A stretch of DNA of 64,000 bases from Gemmatimonadaceae bacterium (GCA_040882285.1 JBBEBQ010000007.1:62001-126000); one strand, 5' to 3'; shown: positions 1 to 8,838, numbered from the stretch's first letter. Numbers and translations: made by a program. The notes: generated by a model from the letters alone, not told the origin.

Positions 1-769
1 CCGCCAGATCGCCGGCGTTCATGTGGTTGTACGCGCGGTGTATGGCCACGAGCCGGCGGAGCTCTGTCAGCGGCTCCGCGTGGTCGTCCACCCGGACGTC
101 GAACAGCCGGTCCTGCCACGGCCTGCCGGTGCCGGTCCCCTTCACCACCACGAGCGCCGCGGACTGCTTGCCCCGGATGTCGCCACCCGCCGCCTGGGCC
201 GCCTCTAGCGCAGCGAGCATGCGGTCGGCGAGATCGCCGGTGGTGCCGGTGAAGGCCCTGGACATGGCGGGCCATACCGTCTCATTCGCCATCAGGTTCG
301 CCTGTACGGCGAAGTCCCGCCCGACGAGCAGCGTCCCGCCCGCCGATCCGCACTGTACCTGCGTCGTCGCGGATTGGTTTCCCGCGATACCGCCCGCGGC
401 GATGATGTCGCGACTGCCGGTGAAGGTTGCGACATCTCCCTTAGCGTCAACCATGCCGACCTGCCGTACCTGGCAGGCAGCGTCTCCGTGCAGCAGCGCG
501 CGTAACGCTTCCGGCGCGCTTTTGCCCGCACGCAGCAGATCCAGCCCGAGCTTCCCGTACGCCGGGTCCACGAAACTCTGAGTGGCGATTCCGCCAATAC
601 CGGCTTCCGCCCACGGCACGATCTGGCCGACGCCGAACCAATGCGATTGGACCGCCACGCCGATCTGGCCGGTGGCCGAGTCACGCGCGACGATCGAGTA
701 TGTGCTCACCGGACGCAGCTGCGCGGCGAGCGGTGAGGCGACCAGCAGGAGGCAGAGGAGAGTTTTCAT
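1..769 (-). CDS. DUF1028 family secreted protein (3' end outside window)
   Basis: Reading leftwards from the ATG at 769, the protein begins MKTLLCLLLVASPLAAQ, a clear Sec signal peptide, and continues with STYSIVARD, then GQIGVAVQSHWFGVG and GGIATQSFVDPAYG, which are hallmarks of the DUF1028 family (Ntn-hydrolase-like fold, function unknown). About 256 codons are in the window and no stop is reached, so the C-terminus lies beyond base 1. The family is often periplasmic or secreted; no substrate is established. It is transcribed away from the accessory DNA that follows and has no visible operon partner. The family call is confident; function is not assigned. Confidence 0.85.
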   Translation of the reverse strand, partial: MKTLLCLLLVASPLAAQLRPVSTYSIVARDSATGQIGVAVQSHWFGVGQIVPWAEAGIGGIATQSFVDPAYGKLGLDLLRAGKSAPEALRALLHGDAACQVRQVGMVDAKGDVATFTGSRDIIAAGGIAGNQSATTQVQCGSAGGTLLVGRDFAVQANLMANETVWPAMSRAFTGTTGDLADRMLAALEAAQAAGGDIRGKQSAALVVVKGTGTGRPWQDRLFDVRVDDHAEPLTELRRLVAIHRAYNHMNAGDLA

Positions 770-984
770 ATGATCCGTTCAGGGCAGAGGGTTTGGGCCA
801 ACAATAGCGCAGGAGCGTGACTGGCCGCCATGTCTTGGCGCCGCCTGCTGGATCAGAGCCAGCGACATCTGCGGTTTGGGCTGAAACCAGCTCCTCGAGA
901 TGACATAACATCAGCCCACTGACTCGACCGACGCCGATTGAAACCACGCAGGGGCTTCCCGATCGCGCGAGTGCGCCGGCGGTA

Positions 985-1322
985 GCACGATTCTCCAGTG
1001 GCTACGACGGCAACCTCAACGCCACCGAGCTCGCCGGCAGCATCGAGGGCGCACTCGGCCGCACCGGACGCGTGCGCTACGTGACCGGTGGCGCCTGGCG
1101 CGCCGGCGACGACTACACCGCAGGCGATGGCAGCACCGTCGCCGCGCGGTTCCGCTCCGCCGAGGGTCGCACGCGCGTCGGCGTGCAGACGAGCACCAAC
1201 GGTACCCTCTCACTCCTCGGATCCTTCCAGGCCCAGCGCGACGTAGACTTTCCGGGCCGCCCGCTCGACGCGAGGTTCTTCGATACGTACCAGGTGCAGG
1301 CCGAGTACACGTCGCGTGGACT
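985..1322 (+). pseudogene. TonB-dependent receptor beta-barrel fragment
   Basis: An open frame without a credible start or stop encodes FSSGYDGNLNATELAGS, RYVTGGAWRAGDDYTAGDG and FFDTYQVQAEYT, with alternating hydrophobic/polar residues typical of the barrel of an outer-membrane TonB-dependent receptor (BtuB-like style). Only about 110 residues survive from a family of 600-1000. The similarity stops abruptly near 1322, where a different gene fragment (a CDF transporter tail) begins. I infer a truncated remnant joined by recombination; the exact receptor subfamily cannot be told. Confidence 0.6.
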
Positions 1323-1329
1323 GCGTTCG

Positions 1330-1541
1330 GACTGCTGCGATCGTCGCTCGGATTATCGCTGGATGGCGTGCCTGGTTCGGTGGACGCACGCGCCGTCATC
1401 GAATGGCTGCAGTCGCGGCCCGGGGTAGCGGTTGTGCATGACCTGCACATCTGGTCGTTGAGCACGACCTCGGTCGCACTCACGGCGCATATCGTGATGC
1501 CGGGCGGTCATCCCGGTGACGCCTGCCTCGACGAGATTGCC
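1330..1541 (+). pseudogene. C-terminal fragment of a CDF (CzcD/ZitB-like) cation efflux transporter
   Basis: The frame reads LRSSLGLSLDGVPGSVD, then VVHDLHIWSLSTTSVALTAH, the conserved cytoplasmic C-terminal signature of cation diffusion facilitators. The six transmembrane helices that should precede it are absent: the 5' side is the TonB-receptor fragment. On the 3' side the normal C-terminus is cut off where a 97-bp repeat begins, so the frame ends a few residues later in CSQAIS. It is therefore broken on both sides and cannot encode a transporter. Confidence 0.7.
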
Positions 1542-1636
1542 TGCAGTCAAGCCATTTCCTGAAGATCAGCGTCCCGGTCCGGCACGAATACAGACATCGC
1601 TCCATAGTGCGCGCTCCCAACGATCCGTCATAGGAA
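1540..1636. repeat. 97-bp direct repeat, copy 1
   Basis: This stretch is identical over 97 bases to 8393-8489, in the same orientation. It begins exactly where the CDF fragment loses similarity to its family and ends just before the upstream region of the AraC gene. No inverted terminal repeats or target duplications are visible. Perfect identity suggests a recent duplication or recombination. Confidence 0.9.
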
Positions 1637-1677
1637 GCCCGTCGAACGTTCAGCCCGAGAGCGGCTACCTTCCCCAT

Positions 1678-2481
1678 ATGCAAAGCGTCCTGAGACCCGC
1701 GTCGCAAGGGCTGGGCATTTCTGAATGGGAGTGCGGCGGCTTCCGCGCCGTGGAAGCGTTCCACCAACCCGGGCTTTCCCTGCCGCGCCACGAACACCAG
1801 TGGGCGACCATCTCGGTGGTGATCGATGGCGAATTCGCGGAGATCTTCTCCGATGGACCGCGGTGGTGTCCACCCGGTACGGTCCTCGTGAAACACGCCG
1901 GCGTGCCGCACGCCAACATCTATGGCACGAGCGGCGCACGATGCCTCATCGCGGAATTTCGGGAGCCGCTCGACGACCAGGGTGGCGGCCGGCCGAGAAC
2001 GCCGCCGGGCGTCGCCTATTGCGCCCACGGACCGTTGAGCCGGCTGGCGGCGCGGCTAGTGCGCGCCTGGGTCCACGCGGACGATGCGTCGCACATGACC
2101 GTCGAATCTCTGTTCCGCGAGATTTCCGCCGCGCATGCGGACCCCTCACCCATACGACCGTCGAACGTTCAGCGAGCAGTCGAATACTTGCACGACGAGT
2201 TCAGGCATCCGTTGAGGCTTCGCGATGTAGCCGCCGCAGCGGGACTTGATCCGACGTACCTCGCGCGCGCGTTCCGTCACCACTTCGGCCGGACGCCAGG
2301 CGACATGCTTCGCGAACTGCGTGTTCACTGGGCCGCTCACCTGCTCGGCGAAACGCGGATCGGGATCTCCCAGGTGGCGCTGAACGCAGGATTTACCGAT
2401 CAGAGTCACCTCACCCGGGTGTTCACGCGTCGCATAGGTGTCACACCAGCCAGCTATCGGCGGATGCGCCACGCACACTGA
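1678..2481 (+). CDS. AraC/XylS family transcriptional regulator
   Basis: About 267 residues from the ATG at 1678 (MQSVLRPASQ). The N-terminal half looks like a cupin ligand-binding domain (LPRHEHQWATISVVIDGEF, then a histidine-rich VKHAGVPHANIYG). The C-terminal ~100 residues hold the two helix-turn-helix motifs of the AraC family: LRLRDVAAAAGLDPTYLARAF, and ISQVALNAGFTDQSHLTRVF followed by GVTPASYRR. The frame stays open upstream through the 97-bp repeat, but the family N-terminus fits the ATG at 1678. It is probably a soluble DNA-binding activator. Its target is unknown; the hydrolase 60 bp downstream on the same strand is the obvious candidate. Confidence 0.88.
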   Translation: MQSVLRPASQGLGISEWECGGFRAVEAFHQPGLSLPRHEHQWATISVVIDGEFAEIFSDGPRWCPPGTVLVKHAGVPHANIYGTSGARCLIAEFREPLDDQGGGRPRTPPGVAYCAHGPLSRLAARLVRAWVHADDASHMTVESLFREISAAHADPSPIRPSNVQRAVEYLHDEFRHPLRLRDVAAAAGLDPTYLARAFRHHFGRTPGDMLRELRVHWAAHLLGETRIGISQVALNAGFTDQSHLTRVFTRRIGVTPASYRRMRHAH

Positions 2482-2541
2482 GCCGTTGGCGAGGTTGATC
2501 CGGTACAAGACAGGCGACGCGCGTTATCGCAGTTTGCGACC

Positions 2542-3717
2542 ATGAAGCACATGACGCTGACGCTGCTGGTGACGGCGGCCTTCATGAAGATTGGCGCGCA
2601 GGCCCCGTCGCCGCCGACCGGCACGGTCACCCTGCCCGAGCCCTGGGGGCTGCACGCCGTGGGGTACCGACGCTTCGACCTGACGGATTCCAGCAGGTCG
2701 GAAACTCGAGGACCCCGCGCGGGCAGTGCGCGGCGGCTCGTCGTCCAGCTCTGGTATCCCGCACTCGGCCCGGTGACGAACCGCGTCCCCTACATGGATT
2801 CCCTGACCGCGCAGGCGTGGGCCGAGAACCAGCGGTTGCCCGCTGGCTTCCATCACCACGTTCGGACCCACGCGCAGCGGAACCTGCCGTTCGTGGACTC
2901 GCTGGGCCGGTTGCCGGTGCTGCTGTTCTCGCACGGCCGCAGCTGGCCCGTGCAGACGTACCAGGCGATGCTGCAGGACCTGGCCAGTCGCGGCTGGCTG
3001 GTCATGGCAATGAGCCATCCTCATGAGGAAGTGAACACGACCTTCGCCGACGGCTCCGTCGCGGAGTTCGATCAGCCGCGGTGGGATACGCCGGCGGAGC
3101 GCGGCACCCTGCTGACGCGTGCGGTCGACGTGCTCGTGAGCGACGCGGCCTTCCTCGTCAAGTCGCTGCAGCGGTGGAACAGCGACACGAGCCACATCCT
3201 CTATGGCCATGTGGATCCATCCCGGATCGGATACTTCGGGCACTCGCTCGGCGGTGCAGCTGCCGCCCAGGCGCTGTCCCGCATCGGCGAAGTTCGAGCG
3301 GCGGCAACCATCGAGGGAAGCGTCTACGATACGACGGCCCGCCCGATGCTCGTGACCAAACCGCTGCTCAGCATGATCGGGGGGTACAATCGCGCCGATC
3401 TCGGGCTGCGGGACTACCTCGCCGGCCACGGAGGAATCGTCTTCGAGGCAGTCGTGCATGGCGCGTGGCACGCGTCGTTTGCGGACCTGTTGCTGGTCTA
3501 CGGCGCGTCAGCGCCGCGCACGTTTCACGAAAATCATCGCCGGGAACTTGCGCCGGAGCGTGTCAATCAGATTGCGACAGACTATCTCGACGCATTTTTC
3601 CGGCGCTATCTGGAGGGGAGGCCTTCGCTCCTGCTTCGTCCTCATTCCGAGCTGGAGCGGGGCAGCTACGTGACGTCTGGTTACCCCGAGGTCGAGCTGC
3701 GTATCGTCGTACCGTGA
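2542..3717 (+). CDS. Secreted alpha/beta hydrolase, PAF-acetylhydrolase-like
   Basis: 391 residues starting MKHMTLTLLVTAAFMKIGAQA, a signal peptide. The body has the alpha/beta hydrolase order LPVLLFSHGRSW (oxyanion strand), RIGYFGHSLGGAAAAQ (nucleophile elbow GHSLGG) and a late GAWHASFADLLL that would supply the catalytic histidine. This layout matches the platelet-activating-factor acetylhydrolase/dienelactone-hydrolase-like esterases. The substrate cannot be told. It follows the AraC regulator on the same strand after 60 bp, so they may be co-transcribed or regulator-controlled. Confidence 0.8.
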   Translation: MKHMTLTLLVTAAFMKIGAQAPSPPTGTVTLPEPWGLHAVGYRRFDLTDSSRSETRGPRAGSARRLVVQLWYPALGPVTNRVPYMDSLTAQAWAENQRLPAGFHHHVRTHAQRNLPFVDSLGRLPVLLFSHGRSWPVQTYQAMLQDLASRGWLVMAMSHPHEEVNTTFADGSVAEFDQPRWDTPAERGTLLTRAVDVLVSDAAFLVKSLQRWNSDTSHILYGHVDPSRIGYFGHSLGGAAAAQALSRIGEVRAAATIEGSVYDTTARPMLVTKPLLSMIGGYNRADLGLRDYLAGHGGIVFEAVVHGAWHASFADLLLVYGASAPRTFHENHRRELAPERVNQIATDYLDAFFRRYLEGRPSLLLRPHSELERGSYVTSGYPEVELRIVVP

Positions 3718-3872
3718 CATGGCGATCCTGCTGGCAAAGGCCACGTCTTGTCCCGGCACCACAGGGACCGCGGAAGACTGCACGCCCGTACCTACGGCGG
3801 GCCCATCTCCAGGTTTCGCGCAGGGCCTACTAGAAGCTCGTGGGTGACGTCCCGCCGACGTGGTCGTGCGCG

Positions 3873-4058
3873 TCACGGTGCGGGAATCTCAAGGTCGCGG
3901 CAAATCTTGCGCGCAAGGAGTTCCTTCACCTCGCGGTGGCGCGGAACGGTTGAGATTTTGCGCAACGTCGGATTCAGATAAATCGAATGGCCACCGCCTT
4001 CTCGAAGAAGACGACAGCCATGCTTATCCAGATGCCGTATCAGGTCAACGCGCTTCAC
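3873..4058 (-). CDS. hicA: HicA family mRNA interferase toxin
   Basis: 61 residues beginning MKRVDLIRHLDKHGCRLLREGGGHSIYLNP, the compact double-stranded-RNA-binding fold of HicA with the catalytic histidine in GGGHSIY (His24). HicA toxins cleave mRNA and are neutralised by HicB. It lies 12 nt downstream of hicB, so the order is antitoxin first, the less common hicBA arrangement. Full length for the family, with no frame damage. Confidence 0.92.
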   Translation of the reverse strand: MKRVDLIRHLDKHGCRLLREGGGHSIYLNPTLRKISTVPRHREVKELLARKICRDLEIPAP

Positions 4059-4070
4059 ACCCGGCCTAGC

Positions 4071-4295
4071 TCACGCCGGCAGCCGCAATCGCTCCCGGAT
4101 GACCTTCCCGGCCCCGAGGTCCTCTTCTGCCAAAGCCCGGTTCGCTGCCAGTACCATCCCGACTGCCTCGCGCAGATTCTCCCGCGCTTCATCCAGCGTT
4201 TCGCCCTGCGTATTGGCTCCAGGCAATTCCTGAACGAATGCGACGTACCCGCCCTCCGGAGCCTCCCGGAAAATCGCGGTAAACTCGAACTGCAT
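4071..4295 (-). CDS. hicB: HicB family antitoxin
   Basis: MQFEFTAIFREAPEGGYVAFVQELPG, then GANTQGETLDEARENLREA, is the partially degraded RNase-H-like fold of HicB antitoxins. The start at 4295 is preferred over an ATG four codons upstream because a GGAGG sits five bases before it. About 74 residues. It binds and blocks HicA and usually autoregulates; this short form has no obvious C-terminal DNA-binding domain. It overlies a promoter-like TATAAT box upstream. Confidence 0.9.
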   Translation of the reverse strand: MQFEFTAIFREAPEGGYVAFVQELPGANTQGETLDEARENLREAVGMVLAANRALAEEDLGAGKVIRERLRLPA

Positions 4296-4314
4296 AGCGG
4301 CCTCCATACTTCAA

Positions 4315-4360
4315 ATTATAGCTGCGCAGCTGGGACAGCTAATCATTCCGTTGCGCAACG
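4315..4360 (-). promoter_or_regulatory. Probable hicBA promoter with nearby palindromes
   Basis: On the minus strand a perfect TATAAT (4315-4320) lies about 20 bases before the hicB start, and two short palindromes (GCTGCGCAGC at 4321-4330 and CGTTGCGCAACG at 4349-4360) sit just upstream. The -35 region is poor. Palindromes at the promoter would fit autoregulation by the toxin-antitoxin complex; this is inference. Confidence 0.45.
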
Positions 4361-4444
4361 TTGCGTTCGATAGGGCCTCGTGCTTCTCCTCCCGTCACGA
4401 GATCCCAGCGGGTCTGGGGCCGGGCTACCTATCCGGCATGCCCG

Positions 4445-7300
4445 CTACTTGTCCAGCCGTCCCACCAGGTCGTTGATCATGACCGGCGCGCCGAAGCCGA
4501 GCGCTTCCAGCCGCTTCGCCTGCGTCGCCGCGTCGCCGACGACGACGAACGTCATCGCACCTGGCCGTACGTACCGGCCGGCGAGGTCCCGCACCTGCGC
4601 GACTGTCAGCCCCTCGATCACCGCCTGCTCGCGCTGCGGGTAATCCACCGGCAGCCCGTAGTCCGCGATGGCCGCCAGGTAGTTGAGCTTCGCGGCCGGA
4701 GTCTCGAACGTGCGCGCGCGTCCCTTGGTGAGCGCGCTCCGGGTGACCTCGAGATCGGCCTCCGAGAAAGTCGGGCCGAACTCGGCGAGGATCTGCCTCA
4801 CCAGCTCGGCGGCTTCCAGCGTGACGTTGGCGCGGACGCCGCTCGTGATCTCGAACGTGCCGTGGCGGATCCCGCCGAAGAATCCCGAGCGGATACCATA
4901 GGTGTACCCCTTCCCTTCGCGCAGCTGCTGGGTGAATCGCGACGCGAAGCCGCCGCCACCCAGGATGTAGTTCATCGCGGTCGCCGGATAAAAGTCCGCG
5001 TCCGCGCGCGCGGGCGCGGGATAACCGAATGCGAAGATGGACTGCACCGCGCCGGGCACGTCGTAGAAGTAAATCTTTGACGCCGCCGGAGCCTGCGGCG
5101 CGGGATAGACGGGGATGAACACACTCCGCCGCTGCCACTTGCTGCCGAGATCCTGCAGCGCGGCCTGCACGCGCGGCTGCTCCACGAATCCCACAACGCG
5201 GAAGCTCGCGACGTTGGGCGCAAGGTTGTTCGAGTGGAAGCGCTTGAGGTCGTCCATCGTGAGCGAAGCGACCGACGTCTCCGTGCCGAGCGGATTGCGC
5301 GAGAAGATGTGCCCCTCGCCGTACGTCACGACGTCGAACGCGCGCGCGGCGATCGCGTTGGGCTGAACCTTCCGGCTTTGGATCAGACTGGTCACCGCCG
5401 CCTTCTGCAGCGCCAGCTCTTCCGCGTCCCAGCGCGGCTCGAGCAGGATCTCTTCCAATAGATCAATCGTCTGCTCGAAGGTGCGCGTCAGCGTCCGGCC
5501 CGTCACGACGAAGTGCTCGTTGCGCACGGAGATCGAGATATCCGCGCCCAGCGATTTCAGCGCGTCCTCCAGCTCGGCGGGCGTCCGCCGCGCCGTGCCG
5601 CGCAGCAGCATCCGCGCGAGCAGATTGGCGGCGCCGGGACGACTGATGTCGTCGAGCAGCCTGCCGCCCTCGATCGCCAGCTCGAAGCGCGCGACGGGCA
5701 GCTCGTCGTCCTGGATGCCGTACACTTTCATTCCGTTCGCCAGCTCCGCCGTCCAAATGGTCGGGACGACGACCGCGGGCTTCGCGCCGCTCGGCGGCTC
5801 CACAGTCCGGTCGAAGGTCGAAGGCGTGCGCGCGTACGTCGCCTCGGCGCTCGCGTCCACCGCCTGCTCCGCACCCTGGACGATCGCCTCCTCCGCGACG
5901 TTCGCGCGGATAGAGCCCTCGAGCGCCAGCTCGACGGCGCCCTTCGGCACGAAGCTCGTCGCGACGTACGGCTCGTCCTTGATGTACGCGCGATACACGC
6001 GCATCACGTCGGCCGCGGTCACACCGCGGAGCCTCGCGATGTCGGTGTCGGCGAAGTCCGCCGTCCCGGCGTACAGGTCGTAGCGCGCGAGGCGCGACGC
6101 TTTCCCGAGCACGCTCCCGATCTGGTCGTAGAAGCGCACTTCGCGGGCGGTCTTGGCCCGGTCGAGCGCGGCGGCGTTGATGCCTTCGCGCTCGAATCGC
6201 GCGAAGCCCTGCTCGAGGGCGGCGGCGACTCTGTCGAGGTCTATGCCCGCGAACCCGCGCACCGAGATGTACGACTCGCCCGCGAGCTTGGCGTGGTCGC
6301 CGAACGCGTTGACCGCGCTCGTCAGCTTCTGCTCGTCCACGAGTGTGGCGTGCAGCGGAGTTTCCTTGCCGTCCGTGAGGAGGTCGAACAGGATCTGCAG
6401 CGCATAGCTGTCCGGGTGCAGCGCCGGAACCGAGGGCCAGGCGATCGTGAGCTCCGGGAGGCGCGCGAAGTTGTCCTCGTGGAACAGCTTCTTCGTCGCG
6501 GGCAGCGTGGCCGGTCGCGGCTCCAGCGGCGGAATGTCGCCGCCGCGCGGGAACTCGCCGAAGTATTTCTCCACCCATCTGCGCGCCTGCGCCGTGTCGA
6601 AATCCCCGGCGATCACGAGCGCGACGTTGTTCGGCACGTACCAGCGGCGGTAGAAGTCCCGCACGTCGGCCAGCGTCGCCGCGTCGAGATCCGCGAGCGA
6701 GCCGATCACTTCCCAGCTGTACGGGTGTCCCGCCGGGTAGAGGTTCTCCGAGATGACCGTCGAGGTGTGACCGTAGGGCTGGTTGTCGTACGACTGCCGC
6801 TTCTCGTTCTTGACGACCTGCTTCTCCTTGGCGAGCACCGGCTCGGTGACCGTGTTGATGAAGAAGCCGATCTTGTCCGCTTCCGCCCAGATCATTTTCT
6901 CGAGCGCGTCATTCGGAACCGTCTGGAGGTAGTCCGTGATGTCGCGGCTCGTCGAGCCATTCGCGCCCGACCCGCCGATCCGCGCGCTCATCGCGTCGAG
7001 CCCGCCCTTGCCGAGGTTCTCCGACTCGAGGAAGAACAGATGCTCGAAGAGGTGGGCGAAGCCCGTGCGTCCCGTCACCTCGCGCGAGGAGCCGACGTGC
7101 GCGTTGAGCGAGACGGCGACCACGGGATCCGAGCGGTCCACGTGGAAGATGACTTTCATCCCGTTCGCAAGGGTGAACTGCTCGACGTGGATGAGCTGCC
7201 GCGGAGCTTGCGCGGTTGCAGGGGGCGCCGTCGGCGGCGTAGTTGCGCAGGCGGCGAGAGCAGCCGCCGTCGCTGAGAGGAGCACTTTTCTTATTGTCAT
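4445..7300 (-). CDS. M16 family zinc metallopeptidase, two-domain, lipoprotein
   Basis: About 951 residues from the ATG at 7300. The N-terminus MTIRKVLLSATAAALAAC is a lipoprotein signal (lipobox LAAC, Cys18). The first M16 half carries the inverted zinc motif HLFEH at residues 83-87, which defines the pitrilysin/insulinase superfamily. The second half (from about residue 530, ELANGMKVYGIQDDELP) repeats the fold without the zinc motif, as in fused bacterial M16B proteins. It likely degrades peptides in the periplasm. The start was set by the lipoprotein signal; the frame is open further upstream. A 124-bp piece of this gene (6683-6806) is duplicated at 11157-11280. Confidence 0.93.
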   Translation of the reverse strand: MTIRKVLLSATAAALAACATTPPTAPPATAQAPRQLIHVEQFTLANGMKVIFHVDRSDPVVAVSLNAHVGSSREVTGRTGFAHLFEHLFFLESENLGKGGLDAMSARIGGSGANGSTSRDITDYLQTVPNDALEKMIWAEADKIGFFINTVTEPVLAKEKQVVKNEKRQSYDNQPYGHTSTVISENLYPAGHPYSWEVIGSLADLDAATLADVRDFYRRWYVPNNVALVIAGDFDTAQARRWVEKYFGEFPRGGDIPPLEPRPATLPATKKLFHEDNFARLPELTIAWPSVPALHPDSYALQILFDLLTDGKETPLHATLVDEQKLTSAVNAFGDHAKLAGESYISVRGFAGIDLDRVAAALEQGFARFEREGINAAALDRAKTAREVRFYDQIGSVLGKASRLARYDLYAGTADFADTDIARLRGVTAADVMRVYRAYIKDEPYVATSFVPKGAVELALEGSIRANVAEEAIVQGAEQAVDASAEATYARTPSTFDRTVEPPSGAKPAVVVPTIWTAELANGMKVYGIQDDELPVARFELAIEGGRLLDDISRPGAANLLARMLLRGTARRTPAELEDALKSLGADISISVRNEHFVVTGRTLTRTFEQTIDLLEEILLEPRWDAEELALQKAAVTSLIQSRKVQPNAIAARAFDVVTYGEGHIFSRNPLGTETSVASLTMDDLKRFHSNNLAPNVASFRVVGFVEQPRVQAALQDLGSKWQRRSVFIPVYPAPQAPAASKIYFYDVPGAVQSIFAFGYPAPARADADFYPATAMNYILGGGGFASRFTQQLREGKGYTYGIRSGFFGGIRHGTFEITSGVRANVTLEAAELVRQILAEFGPTFSEADLEVTRSALTKGRARTFETPAAKLNYLAAIADYGLPVDYPQREQAVIEGLTVAQVRDLAGRYVRPGAMTFVVVGDAATQAKRLEALGFGAPVMINDLVGRLDK

Positions 7301-7331
7301 AAATGAGAGCTCGAGCGAGGATTCACGGAGA

Positions 7332-7577
7332 CTACTGTGCAGTGAACGACCGAGGCGGGACGGCCCGGACAGCGGGAAGATCGCCATCGTGGACGGATCG
7401 GATATCCGCGGCCTGCAAGGAGATCACCGCCTGTGTCTGTCCTGAGGCGCGCACAAACTCCACCTCATAAGCGTCCGATCCGTGCCGATGCACGACTGCG
7501 CCGAGGTCTCCGCGCCTGAGATCGTGCTCCGGCAGGTCGCGGTCGAGTACCACTGTGTCGAGTTCGCGGAAAGTCAT
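7332..7577 (-). CDS. DUF4926 domain protein
   Basis: 81 residues starting MTFRELDTVVLDRDLPEHDLRRGDLGAVVH, followed by YEVEFVRASGQTQAVISLQAADIR, which matches the small beta-rich DUF4926 family (SH3-like, function unknown). An AGGAGC lies upstream of the ATG at 7577. DUF4926 genes often sit beside toxin-antitoxin-like or mobile genes. It ends 31 bp before the M16 peptidase start on the same strand, so the two may share a transcript. Confidence 0.8.
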   Translation of the reverse strand: MTFRELDTVVLDRDLPEHDLRRGDLGAVVHRHGSDAYEVEFVRASGQTQAVISLQAADIRSVHDGDLPAVRAVPPRSFTAQ

Positions 7578-7741
7578 GTTGCAGCTCCTGGGTAAGCCGT
7601 CACGAAGCGCGGCACCTCTTCCCCAGCTCGGATGATCCAGACAGTCGCAACGGCCAAAGAGCCGCCATTCGGTCCCCGAAGAATACCACGAACAATGAAT
7701 TTTTGCCCGAAGATACCGCTCGCCTGCGGCTCGGCCACTTC

Positions 7742-8059
7742 TCACACCCTCGGCATCCACTGTAGAAAGAGGACGGCGAAGCCGTCTGCCCGCCTTTTGG
7801 ATCCACGCATGAAGCAATAGCTCTCGCCAGCGATGATCGCGCATTCCGAATTGAGCCTCAGCAACGGAAGCGGATACAGTACGCCACCGTGCGGACCGCC
7901 GACGCAAAGGATGTGGTTTTCCGGGAGAACCAACTCGGCAGCTTCGGCGGGCGAAACCACGGTAATCCCCGGGAGGTCGCACGGCTCCGGCACTTCACGT
8001 TTTACTCGCCGGTCGCGTCGGGGACGCGAATTCTTTCCGCGAGCATTCACTTTTGACAT
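7742..8059 (-). CDS. Hypothetical small protein
   Basis: 105 residues from the ATG at 8059 (MSKVNARGKNSRPRRDRRVKR), chosen because AAAGGGTG lies upstream; the frame is open further. The N-terminal 25 residues are strongly basic, then a compact hydrophobic segment contains VVSPAEAAELVLPENHILCVGG and ends in AVLFLQWMPRV. No family recognised. It precedes DUF4926 on the same strand with a 164-bp gap. No membrane helix or signal peptide is evident. Confidence 0.55.
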   Translation of the reverse strand: MSKVNARGKNSRPRRDRRVKREVPEPCDLPGITVVSPAEAAELVLPENHILCVGGPHGGVLYPLPLLRLNSECAIIAGESYCFMRGSKRRADGFAVLFLQWMPRV

Positions 8060-8392
8060 GTAGACACCCTTTCGAAGGACGTTCCTGTCCCATTCGCACA
8101 TGGTTCCGGATTTCTCCGGCCGGCTGGGCCACCGTAAAGGATCACGGTCTGGCGGGCGGGTCAGAGCCGGTGCTCTAGCCGCCACTCGTCATGTCGGCAG
8201 CCGGGACAGTGGCTGCCATTGCCTTTCAATTGTCAGGACGCAAATACAGTTGCGCCGACCAGCAAAAATTAAAAAACCCGCGAGGCATGGTCGCGGGAAG
8301 TATCGCGACTTAGACGGTTTGTCGGATCATTCCGATGCGCGGCCCGTCAAGCCGGGAAATCGCCGCGCAACATTACTATCGCTTTACGGGTC
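8060..8392. other. Non-coding gap with terminator
   Basis: No credible gene is seen in this 333-bp gap. It contains the minus-strand terminator at 8264-8297; the rest shows no recognised signal up to the second 97-bp repeat. Confidence 0.6.
8264..8297 (-). terminator. Rho-independent terminator (minus strand)
   Basis: On the minus strand the stem CCCGCGA / TCGCGGG (8291-8297 and 8277-8283, 7-nt loop) is followed by a T-rich run (8264-8276). It is placed to end transcripts coming from the lipoprotein and cassette genes at higher coordinates. Confidence 0.8.
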
Positions 8393-8489
8393 CCTGCAGT
8401 CAAGCCATTTCCTGAAGATCAGCGTCCCGGTCCGGCACGAATACAGACATCGCTCCATAGTGCGCGCTCCCAACGATCCGTCATAGGAA
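8393..8489. repeat. 97-bp direct repeat, copy 2
   Basis: Identical over 97 bases to 1540-1636, same orientation. Here it supplies the last ~24 codons and the stop of the lipoprotein gene 8419-8838, suggesting that this gene's original 3' end was replaced. Confidence 0.9.
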
Positions 8490-8838
8490 TCCAAGCTGGC
8501 ATGGACAGAGTGTCGAACGCACCCGCTAAACCCGCCCAAACTATCCGGTAGGTCGCGGCCGGGCACGACACCTGAAGACGCTGGGTGAACGAGCCATCAA
8601 TTGCCCGCACCGTGACGAATGCGACTGTTCCAGTCAGATAGACTGAGTGGCGCTGCCACTCTTGATCCTTCCACGTCGCGCATACCCATGTCGAGTCTGT
8701 GCAAGCAGGGTCTCGGCTGGATGGCAACGAGACCCAACCCGTATCGCCGACTTGCGCAGCAGGCGGGGTTCTCGCGCTATCCCGGTTGCATCCCGCAGCG
8801 AAGAGGAGGAGGATGGCAACCAACAGTCGCGAGGTCAT
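8419..8838 (-). CDS. Hypothetical lipoprotein, 3' end within the 97-bp repeat
   Basis: 139 residues with a lipoprotein signal: MTSRLLVAILLLFAAGC, lipobox AAGC with Cys17. The mature part (two cysteine pairs in DPACTDSTWVCATW and LQVSCPAATY) has no family I recognise. The final ~24 residues (from IPMTDRWERALWSDVC) are encoded by the 97-bp repeat shared with 1540-1636, so the C-terminus is probably not ancestral. Followed by a terminator at 8264-8297. Confidence 0.6.
   Translation of the reverse strand: MTSRLLVAILLLFAAGCNRDSARTPPAAQVGDTGWVSLPSSRDPACTDSTWVCATWKDQEWQRHSVYLTGTVAFVTVRAIDGSFTQRLQVSCPAATYRIVWAGLAGAFDTLSMPAWIPMTDRWERALWSDVCIRAGPGR

Noticed and set aside
21-581. 186-residue open frame on the plus strand
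   Set aside because: It is the complement of the DUF1028 gene; the minus-strand reading has a signal peptide and family motifs, this one has none.
5513-7276. 587-residue plus-strand open frame across the M16 gene
   Set aside because: Arg/Val/Asp-rich shadow typical of high-GC antisense frames; the minus strand encodes an intact peptidase.
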